Below the pieces are notes generated by a model. That model made no database searches, was not told the origin of the DNA, and was given only the letters and a program-made list of their open reading frames with translations. From [Eubacterium] cellulosolvens LD2006 (GTDB lineage: Bacteria > Bacillota > Clostridia > Lachnospirales > Lachnospiraceae): 64,000 bases of DNA. Shown piece after piece: positions 44,082 through 53,917 of this stretch (positions are counted from its first letter, which is position 1; every line of letters begins with the position of its first letter). The translations under genes were made by a program, and so were the position numbers. The stretch covers positions 30,019 to 94,018 of the forward strand of contig NZ_KK211310.1 of NCBI RefSeq assembly GCF_000621585.1, read 5' to 3'.

Positions 44082-44594
44082 TCAAAGATCGAGGATGCCG
44101 GGCATCAGATGAACGGTCATGTGCCCTTCCTCAATATTTACATCTATGATACAGTCTTTGATCGCCGGAATCAACACTTCGCCATGGGCATCGGTTTTGA
44201 CGACATAGACGTCGTTCGCGCCGGTCTCGATGATCTCCTTGAGGACACCGAACTCCTTGCCGTCTTCGGTGTAAACGGTCAGTCCGATGAGATCCGCCTG
44301 GTAATACTCGTCCTCCTCGAGATCCACGCCCTCCTCCCGGGGAATGAAAATCTCCCAGTTCCGGTAGAGCTCCGCGTCATTCATGGACGTGATTCCGGAA
44401 AGTTTGAGGATCACTTGGTTCTTGAAGAACTTCACATTTTCAATCGTATGATTCTCGTTCTTTCCGTTTTTACAGAGGATCACCTCGTCCAGATCAAGAA
44501 AACGGCCGGCGTCGTCCGTCGTGGGAAAAACTTTTACTTCTCCGCGAACACCGTGGGTCGTCGTGATCACTCCGATTTTAAGATATTGTTCCAT
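44082..44594 (-). CDS. rimM: 16S rRNA processing protein RimM
   Basis: RimM binds S19 during 30S head assembly. The 170-residue protein has the N-terminal beta-barrel start LKIGVITTTHGVRGEVKVFPTTDD, and a PRC-barrel C-terminal half (YYQADLIGLTVYTEDGKEFGVLKEIIETGANDVYVVK, ending EGHMTVHLMPGILDL). The start MEQYLKIG follows AAAGGAATAC; an upstream in-frame ATG falls in the repeat region. It is first after the family B repeat array. Confidence 0.95.
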   Translation of the reverse strand: MEQYLKIGVITTTHGVRGEVKVFPTTDDAGRFLDLDEVILCKNGKNENHTIENVKFFKNQVILKLSGITSMNDAELYRNWEIFIPREEGVDLEEDEYYQADLIGLTVYTEDGKEFGVLKEIIETGANDVYVVKTDAHGEVLIPAIKDCIIDVNIEEGHMTVHLMPGILDL

Positions 44595-44620
44595 CCTGTA
44601 TTCCTTTCTTCGGGCTTCGC

Positions 44621-45115
44621 ATCCCACGGCTCAATCAAAGCCCGCAAGCGGACTGCAGCTCCGTCAGTCCCTTCCCTCTTGAAAAGAGCGCAGCAGGGCT
44701 TTGGCGCGCGAGCAGAATCGCGTAAGCGATCTTCCCATCTGCGAGCTGTGCATCCCATGGCTCAATCAAAGCCCGCAAGCGGACTGCAGCTCCGTCAGTC
44801 CCTTCCCTCTTGAAAAGAGCGCAGCAGGGCTTTGGCGCGCGAGCAGAATCGCGTAAGCGATCTTCCCATCTGCGAGCTGCACATCTTACGGCTCTTTTTC
44901 AGCATATGGGATTCCGAAACATTTTCCTATATCAAATCAAAGCCCGCAAGCGGACTGCAGCTCCGTCAATTCCTTCACATTTGAAGAGAGCGCAGCAGGG
45001 CTTTGGCGCGCGAGCAGAATCGCGTAAGCGATCTTCCCTTCTGCGAGCTGCGCATCTTACGGCTCTTTTCATTGCATAGGGAAACCGAAGGATTTTCCTA
45101 TGTGATGAAAAGAGC
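44621..45115 (+). repeat. Tandem array of family B structured repeats in the ribosomal operon
   Basis: Three units start near 44622, 44753 and 44936. Units 1 and 2 (period 131 bp) are almost identical; unit 3 is more diverged. Each has a CAAAGCCC...GGGCTTTG stem and a core AGAATCGC-GTAA-GCGATCTT hairpin. The last unit ends in a long hairpin, GGCTCTTTTCAT...ATGAAAAGAGCC. The array fills most of the khpA-rimM gap, has no ORF of its own, and is transcribed as the complementary strand of these motifs in the operon mRNA. Confidence 0.88.
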
Positions 45116-45165
45116 CGCCGCACCGGGGCTTCCCGATGACGGCAGCTCTGATGCTTGCCACTGTA

Positions 45166-45396
45166 TTACTCGATGATTTCGACTGTGACTTTCTTGTCGA
45201 TTTTGGAAGAGGCGGCCTTTACTACAGATCGGATTGCTTTCGCAATTCTTCCCTGTCGTCCGATGACCTTTCCCATGTCCGCAGACGCCACCTTCAGTTC
45301 AACCCTCAGGTCATTGCCATCCTCGGTCTGGGTGACTACCACTTCGTCGGGATTATCGACAAGAGCCTTGGCGATCACTTCAACCAATTCTTTCAT
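45166..45396 (-). CDS. khpA: KH-domain RNA-binding protein KhpA (YlqC)
   Basis: The 76-residue single KH domain is MKELVEVIAKALVDNPDEV followed by ADMGKVIGRQGRIAKAIRSVVKAAS, including the GxxG loop (GRQG). In other Firmicutes KhpA binds RNA with KhpB and influences cell division. GGAGGTGC precedes two adjacent ATGs; the second gives the usual N-terminus and better spacing. It follows rpsP by 38 bp, the standard order. Confidence 0.95.
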   Translation of the reverse strand: MKELVEVIAKALVDNPDEVVVTQTEDGNDLRVELKVASADMGKVIGRQGRIAKAIRSVVKAASSKIDKKVTVEIIE

Positions 45397-45434
45397 CATA
45401 ATGCACCTCCAGGTGACAGATTACTTGTGACAGA

Positions 45435-45680
45435 TTATTTCTCGATACCTGCAAGCTTGAAGATCTTAGCAACTACGTCTGTAGGCTGAGCTCCGTTGTG
45501 AAGCCATTTCTTAGCGAGCTCCTCGTTTACTTTGTAAACGCTCGGATCCTTAGTCGGATCGTATGTACCGATCTCCTCGATGAATCTTCCGTCTCTAGGA
45601 GAGTTAGCATCTGCTACTACGATTCTATAGAAAGGTGCTTTCTTCTGTCCCATTCTCTTCAGACGAATTTTAACTGCCAT
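45435..45680 (-). CDS. rpsP: 30S ribosomal protein S16
   Basis: S16 is a primary 30S binder. The 81-residue protein is full length: [41 protein letters not shown] with the KWL..GAQPTD segment. A GGAGG sequence sits before the ATG. It lies 97 bp after ffh and before khpA. Confidence 0.98.
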   Translation of the reverse strand: MAVKIRLKRMGQKKAPFYRIVVADANSPRDGRFIEEIGTYDPTKDPSVYKVNEELAKKWLHNGAQPTDVVAKIFKLAGIEK

Positions 45681-45777
45681 TGTTCATTTCCTCCATAAAA
45701 AGTGTTATGTAATGATATTTGAATTTATTGAGAACAATCTTCCACCGTTAACCGAAAGAAAATTGATACCTCCTGAA

Positions 45778-47136
45778 TCAGCCGAAGGGGAATCCTCCGA
45801 AACCTCCGCCGAACTTCCCTCGCTTGCCCTTCTTCATCAGTCCCGGCATCTGTTTCATCATCTTGCGGGTCTGCTCAAAGGATTTGATGAAACGGTTGAC
45901 TTCGACGATGTCAACGCCTGCGCCCTTTGCGATTCTCTGTTTTCTGGACATGCTCATGAGATCCGGATTTGCTCTCTCCTTCGGAGTCATCGACTTGATG
46001 ATCGCCTCTTTTCTGGCAAGATCCTTTTCGTCGATCATTCCCTCGATCTCCTTCATCTTTCCGCCGAGTCCCGGCATCATGGAGAGGATACTGGAGATTC
46101 CACCCATATTTCTCATCTGATCCATACTGTTCAGATAATCGTCGTATGTGAACTGTGCCTTGCGGACACGCTGTTCAAGCTCTCTTGCTTTCTCCTCGTC
46201 GATATTCGCCTGGGCTTTCTCAATAAGACTTAAGACATCGCCCATGCCGAGGATTCTGGATGCCATACGATCCGGATAAAACTGTTCCAGATCCGACATC
46301 TTCTCGCCCATACCGACATACATGATCGGCTTTCCGCAGATCGCGCGGATCGAAAGGGCCGCACCGCCTCGGGTATCGCCGTCCATCTTCGTGAGAACCA
46401 CGCCGTCGATTCCGACTCTCTCATTAAAGGTTCTGGCAACATTGACTGCTTCCTGACCGGTCATCGCATCGACAACAAGAAGGGAGACATCCACTTTTAT
46501 TGTCTCGCGGATTGCCACGAGCTCTTCCATCATGCTCTCGTCAATCTGAAGTCGTCCGGCGGTATCCAGAAACAGAACGTTCGCTCCCGTGCTCTTCGCA
46601 TGGTCATAGGCCGCTCTCGCGATCTCGGCGGGTTTCACCTGATTGCCCATGGAAAAAACTTCCACGCCGACTTTATCACCGTTGATCTGAAGCTGCTCAA
46701 TCGCGCCCGGACGGTAGATATCCAACGCGGCGAGAAGAGGTTTTCTTCCCTTCTGCTTCATCTGGCCAGCCAGCTTGGATACGGTCGTTGTCTTACCGGA
46801 ACCCTGAAGACCGATCATCATGATGACCGTGATGTCGTTGGACGGTTTGAGCGGAAGCTCTGTCGTGCTCTCGCCCATGAGGTTCACAAGCTCGTCGTGA
46901 ACGATCTTGATTACCATCTGACCGGGATTCAGTCCGTTCATGACATCCTGTCCGATTGACTTCTCCTGAACCGTCTTTGTAAACTGTTTTACAACTTTAA
47001 AGTTTACATCCGCCTCGAGAAGAGCCATCTTTACTTCTTTCAGAGCCGCCTTTACGTCGTCCTCTGTAAGCTTTCCCTTGCTGCGCAGATTTTTGAATAC
47101 ATTCTGCAGTTTATCCGTTAAGCTCTCAAATGCCAT
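45778..47136 (-). CDS. ffh: Signal recognition particle protein Ffh
   Basis: Ffh is the SRP54 GTPase that targets nascent membrane proteins. The 452-residue protein has the N domain, the G domain with GLQGSGKTTTVSKLA, DTAGRLQID and TKMDGDTRGGAAL, and the Met-rich M domain with MMPGLGGKMKE and SMTPKERANPDLM. The Gly/Phe-rich tail KRGKFGGGFGGFPFG closes it. It starts 3 nt after the ylxM stop, so the two are tightly coupled. Confidence 0.97.
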   Translation of the reverse strand: MAFESLTDKLQNVFKNLRSKGKLTEDDVKAALKEVKMALLEADVNFKVVKQFTKTVQEKSIGQDVMNGLNPGQMVIKIVHDELVNLMGESTTELPLKPSNDITVIMMIGLQGSGKTTTVSKLAGQMKQKGRKPLLAALDIYRPGAIEQLQINGDKVGVEVFSMGNQVKPAEIARAAYDHAKSTGANVLFLDTAGRLQIDESMMEELVAIRETIKVDVSLLVVDAMTGQEAVNVARTFNERVGIDGVVLTKMDGDTRGGAALSIRAICGKPIMYVGMGEKMSDLEQFYPDRMASRILGMGDVLSLIEKAQANIDEEKARELEQRVRKAQFTYDDYLNSMDQMRNMGGISSILSMMPGLGGKMKEIEGMIDEKDLARKEAIIKSMTPKERANPDLMSMSRKQRIAKGAGVDIVEVNRFIKSFEQTRKMMKQMPGLMKKGKRGKFGGGFGGFPFG

Positions 47137-47139
47137 GAA

Positions 47140-47484
47140 TCAAAGTTCCTCCAGGATCTTCGATGAAATATCTCGGATCTCATTCATTCTGTCAGAAATT
47201 GCCGTCTGATTCTCCGAATCCGTCAGTTTCTGTATTGCCTGTACGTTGTCTTTGATCTTGATGAATTTCTCAACCAGATGAAGTCTCGACTCGTAGTCCT
47301 CCAGAATCCGGTCGCATCGTTTCCTAAGATCGTGAACGCTCTGTCTGCTGATGCCCTCATCCCGGGCGATCTCGGAGGCCGAGTAATCATCGAAGACTAT
47401 CTCCTGATAAATTCTGCGCTGATGCTCCGTGAGAAGCTCGCCGTAAAAATCAAAAAGATAGGTTTTCTCAACAAACTCTTCCAT
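47140..47484 (-). CDS. ylxM: YlxM family DNA-binding/SRP-associated protein
   Basis: This 114-residue UPF0122 protein has a sigma-70 region 4-like helix-turn-helix (LTEHQRRIYQEIVFDDYSASEIARDEGISRQSVHDLRKRC) and a coiled C-terminal helix. YlxM is reported to stimulate Ffh/FtsY in some Firmicutes. GAGGTGCAG precedes the ATG. It is the first gene of the operon; a family B repeat lies in the spacer upstream. Confidence 0.93.
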   Translation of the reverse strand: MEEFVEKTYLFDFYGELLTEHQRRIYQEIVFDDYSASEIARDEGISRQSVHDLRKRCDRILEDYESRLHLVEKFIKIKDNVQAIQKLTDSENQTAISDRMNEIRDISSKILEEL

Positions 47485-47700
47485 CTCTGCACCTCAACGT
47501 GGCGTTCCTCTTCGCCTTCGCGCTCATCCCCGGAAGCAAAAAACGCTTCAGCCATCGGGATGCCCCGTGGCTTCCGACCGGTTTTTGACGCGCAAAAAGC
47601 GGATACGTTTCGAACGTACCCGCTTATCATACTAAACAAAGTTATGGCTGTCAAGTGTTTTTGCTTGACAGATTTCAAATTGCCCGCGGTGCAGAGGCAG

Positions 47701-47893
47701 GCCTGCCCCCGCGGGCATTTCTTGTCTCATAGGAAATTCCTCCGAATTTCCCATGAGACAAAACGCTCCGCGGGATGCGCAGCTCGCAGATGGGAAGATC
47801 GCTTCGCGATTCTGCTCGCGCGCCAAAGTCCTGCGGCGCTCCCCTCAGGAATGAGGGGCTGGGGGAGTCGAGGTCCGCTTGCGGACTTTGTTC
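47701..47893 (-). repeat. Structured intergenic repeat, family B, complete single copy
   Basis: Read on the minus strand: CAAAGTCC...GGACTTTG outer stem, a CCCCTCATTCCTGAGGGG hairpin, the core AGAATCGC-GAA-GCGATCTT, GCGAGCTGCGCATCCCGCGGA, and the tail hairpin TTGTCTCAT...ATGAGACAA. Relative to the 44.6-kb array the outer stem has a C-to-T on one arm and a matching G-to-A on the other. It directly follows the citrate synthase stop codon. Confidence 0.86.
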
Positions 47894-47897
47894 TATA

Positions 47898-49265
47898 TTA
47901 TCTGTCACGGTTCTCGAGATCGGTGTATCTGCGGTGATGTCCGACGTACTTGTAGGCTGGACGAATGATCTTGCCGCCGTTGACCATCTCCTCGATCCGG
48001 TGGGCGGACCATCCGGAGATACGGGCGATCGCGAAGATCGGGGTGAAGAGTTCTCTCGGGAAATCGAGCATGGAATATATGAAGCCGCTGTAGAAATCGA
48101 CATTCGCGCAGATCGGTTTCACCAGTCTTCTCTTCTGCATCATACACTCTTTACCGATTCTCTCGACGCTCTCGTAGAGACGGAACTCATCCTCCACATC
48201 TTTTTCGATGGAGAGTTTCTTCGCGTACTCCTTGAGGATCACGCAGCGGGGATCCGACAGCGTGTATACCGCATGTCCCATACCATAGATCAGGCCGGCA
48301 TGGTCGAAGGCCTCCTTGTCGAGAATCTTGTTGAGGTAGGCACGAATCTCCTCCTCATTCTCCCAGTTGTGGACATTCTCCTTGATATCCTCGAACATCT
48401 CGAGAACCTTCAGGTTGGCACCGCCGTGCTTCGGTCCCTTCAGAGATCCGAGCGAGGATGCGATGGCCGAATAGCTGTCCGTACCCGTCGAGGATACAAC
48501 ATGGGTCGTGAAGGTGGAGTTGTTACCGCCGCCGTGCTCCGCGTGAAGGATCAGCGCGGTATCCAGAACCTTTGCCTCCAGCTGGGTATACTGACCGTCC
48601 GGATGAAGCATCTGCAGAAGGTTCTCCGCCAGGGAGAGCTCCGGCTTCGGATTACGGATGATCAGGTTCTGTCCCATATGATAATGTCTGTGTGTGTGAT
48701 AACTGTATACGGCAAGAAGCGGCATCTTCGCGATCATACTCAGAGACTGTCTGAGGATATTCTGGATTGAAATATTGTCCGCATCCTTGTCATAGGAATA
48801 AAGCGTAAGGATACACTTCTGAAGCGAGTTCATCATATTTCGGCTCGGCGCCTTCATGATGACATCTCTGGTGAACTTCTCCGGAAGCTCACGGTAGGCA
48901 CTGAGAATCTCGATGAAGGAGTCCAGTTCCTTAGAGGTCGGAAGCGATCCGAACAGAAGCAGATATGTGATCTCCTCAAAGCCAAAGCGTCTGTTCTGCA
49001 TTCCCTTGACCAGATCATTGACGTTATAGCCCTGATAGAAAAGGCGACCGTCCGACGGCACCCTCTCTCCTTTTTCATTGATTGCGATTCCCGTAACATC
49101 AGAGATCTCGGTCAGTCCGGTGAGGACACCTTTTCCCGTATTGTCACGGAGTCCCCGCTTTACATCATATTCCTGATAAAGCCCGACCTCAATCCGTCCG
49201 GATTTTCGGCTGTATTCTACGAGCTTGTCTATTTCCCTGTCAATTTCTTCTCTTGTAAGCCCCAT
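47898..49265 (-). CDS. Citrate synthase
   Basis: The enzyme condenses acetyl-CoA with oxaloacetate, in this kind of anaerobe mainly to feed 2-oxoglutarate/glutamate synthesis. The 455-residue protein has the catalytic residues of the si-type family: His in ILHAEHGGGNNSTF, His in IYGMGHAVYTLSDPR, and Asp in CANVDFYSGFIY. The N-terminal extension before GVLTGLTEISDV is about 50 residues. A methylcitrate role is not excluded. I start at MGLTREEIDRE because AGGTG stands just upstream; a GTG three codons earlier is the alternative. The gene is single. Confidence 0.93.
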   Translation of the reverse strand: MGLTREEIDREIDKLVEYSRKSGRIEVGLYQEYDVKRGLRDNTGKGVLTGLTEISDVTGIAINEKGERVPSDGRLFYQGYNVNDLVKGMQNRRFGFEEITYLLLFGSLPTSKELDSFIEILSAYRELPEKFTRDVIMKAPSRNMMNSLQKCILTLYSYDKDADNISIQNILRQSLSMIAKMPLLAVYSYHTHRHYHMGQNLIIRNPKPELSLAENLLQMLHPDGQYTQLEAKVLDTALILHAEHGGGNNSTFTTHVVSSTGTDSYSAIASSLGSLKGPKHGGANLKVLEMFEDIKENVHNWENEEEIRAYLNKILDKEAFDHAGLIYGMGHAVYTLSDPRCVILKEYAKKLSIEKDVEDEFRLYESVERIGKECMMQKRRLVKPICANVDFYSGFIYSMLDFPRELFTPIFAIARISGWSAHRIEEMVNGGKIIRPAYKYVGHHRRYTDLENRDR

Positions 49266-49310
49266 ATTCCACACCTGCTTTAACGATTTAAAATACTAAA
49301 AATCATGGGT

Positions 49311-49358
49311 AAAAAAAAGCGATTAACTTTGGCGTAATCATCTGCCTTAGTTAATCGC
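49311..49358 (-). terminator. Terminator of tRNA-Thr
   Basis: On the minus strand, GCGATTAACT...AGTTAATCGC with an inner GGC/GCC pair, followed by eight T. Confidence 0.93.
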
Positions 49359-49361
49359 GAA

Positions 49362-49434
49362 AGCCGGAAATCAGACTTGAACTGACGACCCCTTCATTAC
49401 GAGTGAAGTGCTCTACCTGCTGAGCTATTCCGGC
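49362..49434 (-). tRNA. tRNA-Thr (CGT)
   Basis: Cloverleaf on the minus strand: acceptor GCCGGAA/TTCCGGC, D arm with AGCTCAGC-AGGTAGAGC, anticodon stem CTTCA/TGAAG with loop CTCGTAA (anticodon CGT, codon ACG), T arm with GTTCAAGTC. The discriminator is T and the CCA end is not encoded. A terminator follows at once. Confidence 0.95.
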
Positions 49435-49663
49435 ATGCGCAGCGGCACAATAGTTATTATACATATTCTAAAAAAAAATGCAACTCCCTTTGTTAAAAAA
49501 TGAATTTTTCTTTTTCGCATCCTGCAAAAGCGCCGCAAAATCGCTGTTGCAGACCCATTTGCAGGAAAAATCATGCATTAATTAACCATTGCCACTGCAT
49601 ACTTTCTTTTGATCAAAGACCCCCATTCCGACACTCCCGAGGGGGAGCGCATCCGGCGGAACC
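49435..49663. other. Spacer between tRNA-Thr and parC-like gene
   Basis: The spacer is 229 bp, lying downstream of the topoisomerase operon and upstream of tRNA-Thr on the minus strand. I find no ORF with a ribosome binding site, no strong hairpin and no repeat; the tRNA promoter should be here, but no convincing -35/-10 pair was picked. Confidence 0.5.
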
Positions 49664-51898
49664 TCAGCTCTTCTTCGTGCCCTTCGCGTCACGTTTGCCG
49701 AGGCGGAGCTTGTTCAGCGAGATCTTTTTGCCTCGATACTCGATCTCCATATCGTTGCCGCCGGCCACAAGATATGCCGCGTCAGCCTGATCATCCTTCG
49801 CGAGGCTCATGCCGCGCACACCGACAGCGGTCTTCTTCTTCTCCGGAATCTCTGTCATCGGGAAGCGGAGGAAATAGCCGTCCTTCGACTGGATGACAAG
49901 GAAATCGCCGGCGTCGGCGTAACCGACCAGAACGACACTGTCCGTCTCATCCGCGAGTTTTGTCGCCGAGATTACTTTTCTGTTTACATCAAATTCCGAA
50001 CCGGAAACCACTTTGACATTTCCGGAAGCGGTTACGAATACCAGTTTCTTCTGAATCACTTCCGCCATCGGTCCGGCAAAGATCACGCGCTCGTTGTCCG
50101 CGCTGTAGTTGCAGAGATTGTCGATCGGCGTTCCTTTGTCTCTGAACTTGGTGAACGGAATGTCTTTGACCTTGATCGTGTGCATCATACCGCTGTCGGT
50201 ATATACGCACACTCGGTCGGTGCTCATACAGTGGAAGATGTACTTGTTCTCCGCGTCCGCTGCCTCTTTGTTTCTGTCATAGACAGAGGTATCGACGGTA
50301 CGCGCGTAGCCGAAGCGATCCATCAGGAAGACAAGCTCTGTCTCCTCTTCTTCCGGCTCGGCGAGAACAATAGCTTCCGCGTTTTCGATCACGGTCTTTC
50401 TCGGCTTCGCGTAGTGTTTCCTGATCTGCTCAAGATCATCGACGATCACACCGGCCATCGTATCGTAGTCGTTGAGGATGTTCTCGTAGCGGGCGATCTT
50501 CGCGATCGTCTCCTCGTTCTCCTTGTAGAGAGCGTCCAGTTCGAGTCCGATCAGTTTGGACAGACGCATCTCAAGGATGGCTGTCGCCTGTCTCTGGGTA
50601 AAGCAGAGTTCTTTTGCCTGCTTTTCGCTGGACTTGTGTTTGAAATTGATGCCGTCCGTCACACCCATGGTGAGACAGTCGCGCACCTGTTTCTGGCTCT
50701 TACTTCCGCGGAGAATCTCAATGATCAGATCGATGACATCGACCGCCTTGATCAGGCCCTCCTGCACTTCCTTCTTCTCCAGCTCTTTCTGCAGCATCTG
50801 CTGATACTTTCTGGTGGCAAGTTCAAACTGGAAATCCGTGAAGTTGTCAAGCACCTTTTTCAGGCTGAGGGTCTCCGGTCTTCCACCTGCAACGGCAAGC
50901 ATATTGACGCCAAAGGTGTCTTCCAGTCTTGTTTTCTTGTAGAGGAGATTCTTGAGTCTCTCTACATCCGCGCCCTTCTTCAGTTCCAGAACGATGCGGA
51001 TTCCCTCTTTCGAGGACATGTTGGAGATATCCACGATCTCCGGTGCCTGCCGGTTCTCCACAAGGCCGGCCACATCCATCAGGAATTTACCGATGTTGGC
51101 TCCGATCATCGTGTAGGGAATTTCTGTGATTACCAGGGACTGGCGTCCGTTTTTTCCCTTCTCGATCTCGATCTTGCCGCGGATGCGGATCTTGCCGCTG
51201 CCCGTCTCGTAGATCTGCGCGAGATCGTCCTTATTTACGACGATACCGCCGGTCGGGAAATCCGGTCCTTTGATGTATTTCATGAGCTGACGGTCTGTCA
51301 GATCTTTGTTTTCGATATAAGCCCTGGCCGCGTCGATCACTTCCCCGAGATTGTGCGGAGGAATGCTTGTGGCCATGCCGACGGCGATACCGTCGGAGCC
51401 GTTCACGAGAATGTTCGGCACACGAACCGGAAGAACCTCCGGCTCCTTCTCCGTCTCATCGAAGTTCGGCACAAAGTTTACGACATCTTTGTCCAGGTCT
51501 TTCAGATACACTTCCTGAGTAAACTTCTGCAGTCTCGCCTCTGTGTATCGCATAGCGGCGGCGCCGTCACCCTCGATGGAACCGAAGTTTCCGTGTCCGT
51601 CGACCAGCGGCATTCCCTTCTTGAAATCCTGTGCCATAACAACCAGGGCATCATAGATGGAGCTGTCACCGTGCGGATGATATTTACCCATCGTATCACC
51701 GACGATACGGGCAGCTTTACGATAGGGTCTGTCGAAATATGTTCCGAGTTCGAGCATATCATACAGCGTACGTCTCTGTACCGGTTTGAGTCCGTCACGG
51801 ACATCCGGCAGCGCACGGGCGATGATAACGCTCATCGCGTAGTCGATATATGATTTCTGCATGATCTCGGAATATTCGGTTCTGATTATTTCTTCCAT
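49664..51898 (-). CDS. parC: Type IIA topoisomerase subunit A (ParC/GyrA-like)
   Basis: The 744-residue A subunit cleaves and rejoins DNA with its B partner. The N-terminal winged-helix/tower core has AMRYTEARL with the active-site Tyr at residue 118. The quinolone region is [12 protein letters not shown], retaining Ser and Asp at the positions equivalent to E. coli GyrA 83 and 87. A six-blade C-terminal domain follows, but the position where gyrase has its QRRGGKG box reads [13 protein letters not shown]. The protein is also shorter than GyrA, so a topoisomerase IV-like decatenase is more likely than a supercoiling gyrase. It follows the B subunit by 16 bp. Confidence 0.88.
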   Translation of the reverse strand: MEEIIRTEYSEIMQKSYIDYAMSVIIARALPDVRDGLKPVQRRTLYDMLELGTYFDRPYRKAARIVGDTMGKYHPHGDSSIYDALVVMAQDFKKGMPLVDGHGNFGSIEGDGAAAMRYTEARLQKFTQEVYLKDLDKDVVNFVPNFDETEKEPEVLPVRVPNILVNGSDGIAVGMATSIPPHNLGEVIDAARAYIENKDLTDRQLMKYIKGPDFPTGGIVVNKDDLAQIYETGSGKIRIRGKIEIEKGKNGRQSLVITEIPYTMIGANIGKFLMDVAGLVENRQAPEIVDISNMSSKEGIRIVLELKKGADVERLKNLLYKKTRLEDTFGVNMLAVAGGRPETLSLKKVLDNFTDFQFELATRKYQQMLQKELEKKEVQEGLIKAVDVIDLIIEILRGSKSQKQVRDCLTMGVTDGINFKHKSSEKQAKELCFTQRQATAILEMRLSKLIGLELDALYKENEETIAKIARYENILNDYDTMAGVIVDDLEQIRKHYAKPRKTVIENAEAIVLAEPEEEETELVFLMDRFGYARTVDTSVYDRNKEAADAENKYIFHCMSTDRVCVYTDSGMMHTIKVKDIPFTKFRDKGTPIDNLCNYSADNERVIFAGPMAEVIQKKLVFVTASGNVKVVSGSEFDVNRKVISATKLADETDSVVLVGYADAGDFLVIQSKDGYFLRFPMTEIPEKKKTAVGVRGMSLAKDDQADAAYLVAGGNDMEIEYRGKKISLNKLRLGKRDAKGTKKS

Positions 51899-51914
51899 AT
51901 ACGATCAAGCTCCT

Positions 51915-53855
51915 TTATACGTCAAGTTCTGCGTCAGCAGCGTGGTTGTAGATAAATGCCTTTCGCGGAGGAACATCATTGCCCATCAGGATCTCCGTCA
52001 TCTCGGAGGCCATACGCGCATCCTCGATCTCCACGCGACGCATCTTTCTCTTCTCCGGATCCAGCGTCGTATCCCAGAGCTGATGGGGATCCATCTCTCC
52101 GAGACCTTTGTATCTCTGAAGAACAAATTTCTCGCCCGCGTGATTTTTGCGGTAGCGCTCCAGTGCCTTGTCGTCATAGAGATATTCTCCCTCTCCCTTG
52201 GACGGCTGGGTCTTGTAGAGCGGCGGCATGGCGATATAGACATGTCCCTGGAAAATCAGCTCCGGCATAAAGCGATAGAACAGAGTCAAAAGCAGGGTGG
52301 CGATGTGGGCACCGTCGACGTCGGCATCGGCCATGATGATGATCTTGTCATAGCGAAGCTTGGAAATATCAAAGTCATTGCCGTATCCCTCGGAAAAACC
52401 ACAGCCGAAGGCGTTGATCATACTCTTGATCTCCGCGTTGGCCAGCACCTTATCGATGGTGGCCTTCTCCACGTTGAGGATTTTTCCGCGGATCGGGAAA
52501 ATCGCCTGATACATACGGTTTCTTGCCATCTTCGCGGAGCCGCCGGCGGAATCTCCCTCGACGATGAAGATCTCACACTTGGAAGCGTCTCTGCTCTCGC
52601 AGTTCGCCAGCTTTCCGTTGGCGTCAAAAGAGTACTTCTGCTTGGTGAGCATATTCGTCTTTGCTTTTTCTTCGGTCTTGCGGATCTTTGCCGAGCGCTC
52701 CGCGCACTCAAGAACCGTCTTCAGAACCGGAAGGTTTCTATCGAAGTAGCGGACCACCTCGTCACCGGTCACCTTGCCCGCTGCCTTCGCTGCGTCCGGG
52801 TTGTCCAGCTTCGTCTTCGTCTGACCCTCAAATCGCGGATCCGGGTGCTTGATGGAGATGATGGCCGTCATACCGTTTCGGATATCTGCTCCGGTAAAGT
52901 TGGCGTCCTTGTCCTTGAGTACGCCGATCTCCCTGGCATAGTTATTCATGATGGTGGTAAACGCCTGCTTGAAGCCGGTGATATGGGTACCGCCCTCAGA
53001 GTTATAGATGTTGTTACAGAAACCGAGAACATTCTCCTGGAAGTCCTTCACATACTGGAAGGCGACCTCCACCATGATGCCGTCAGCTTCTCCCTTGAAA
53101 AATACCGGATCATGAAGCTTCTCTTCTTTTGCATTGATTTCCTTTACGAAACCGATGATTCCCTCCGGCTCCGAATAGGTCACTTCCTCATTGTTTTTTC
53201 CCGGACGAAGATCCGCGAACTCAATCACGAGGTTCGGGTTCAGATAACAGGTCTCGTGAAGGCGGGACTTCAGATCCTCGGCGGAGAATCCGGATTTTTC
53301 GTACGTCTCAAAAATCTCTCCGTCCGGCATGAAGTTGATTCTTGTACCTGTGTTCTTCGTTTTTCCGATTTTCGGAAGCAGACCGTCCGCTGCCAGTTCC
53401 ATCACCGGAACGCCCTTCTCGAAGCGGTCGTGGTGAATGAAGCCGTCGCGGCTGATCTGAATATCCATAAAGACAGAGAGCGCATTGACAACCGAAGATC
53501 CGACACCGTGAAGTCCGCCGGAAGTCTTGTACGCGTCGTTGTTGAATTTTCCACCCGCATGGAGAGTCGTCAGAACGACACGCTCCGCCGGCATTCCTTT
53601 CTCGTGCATGCTGACCGGGATTCCGCGTCCGTCGTCGGTGACGGTACAGGATCCGTCCGCCTCCAGAACGACACGGATCTTCGTGCAGTAACCCGCGAGA
53701 TGCTCATCGACCGAGTTGTCGACGATCTCGTAGATCAGATGATTCAATCCCTTTCTACCGGTACTTCCGATATACATACCGGGACGCATACGAACTGCTT
53801 CAAGTCCCTCGAGTACCTGAATACTCGACGCATCATAAGAGTCCTTTTTTGCCAT
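51915..53855 (-). CDS. parE: Type IIA topoisomerase subunit B (ParE/GyrB-like)
   Basis: The 646-residue ATPase subunit has the GHKL ATP site (EIVDNSVDEHLAG, DDGRGIPV, KTSGGLHGVGSSVVNALS), then the transducer domain. The TOPRIM domain has EGDSAGGSAKMARNR and ADADVDGAHIATL, and the C-terminus is QRYKGLGEMDPHQLWDTTLDP. AAAGGGGAAG precedes the ATG. Being paired with an A subunit lacking a gyrase box, ParE is my preferred label, though the sequence would also be called GyrB-like. Confidence 0.88.
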   Translation of the reverse strand: MAKKDSYDASSIQVLEGLEAVRMRPGMYIGSTGRKGLNHLIYEIVDNSVDEHLAGYCTKIRVVLEADGSCTVTDDGRGIPVSMHEKGMPAERVVLTTLHAGGKFNNDAYKTSGGLHGVGSSVVNALSVFMDIQISRDGFIHHDRFEKGVPVMELAADGLLPKIGKTKNTGTRINFMPDGEIFETYEKSGFSAEDLKSRLHETCYLNPNLVIEFADLRPGKNNEEVTYSEPEGIIGFVKEINAKEEKLHDPVFFKGEADGIMVEVAFQYVKDFQENVLGFCNNIYNSEGGTHITGFKQAFTTIMNNYAREIGVLKDKDANFTGADIRNGMTAIISIKHPDPRFEGQTKTKLDNPDAAKAAGKVTGDEVVRYFDRNLPVLKTVLECAERSAKIRKTEEKAKTNMLTKQKYSFDANGKLANCESRDASKCEIFIVEGDSAGGSAKMARNRMYQAIFPIRGKILNVEKATIDKVLANAEIKSMINAFGCGFSEGYGNDFDISKLRYDKIIIMADADVDGAHIATLLLTLFYRFMPELIFQGHVYIAMPPLYKTQPSKGEGEYLYDDKALERYRKNHAGEKFVLQRYKGLGEMDPHQLWDTTLDPEKRKMRRVEIEDARMASEMTEILMGNDVPPRKAFIYNHAADAELDV

Positions 53856-53917
53856 GTGCTTCCCCTTTTCTTTTTATGTGTAAAATTAAAAGTTCCACCT
53901 GTGCGGTGGAAAGCCTG

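Noticed and set aside
44621..45115. CRISPR array
   Set aside because: Units are about 131 bp, contain hairpins and have no unique spacers or cas genes.
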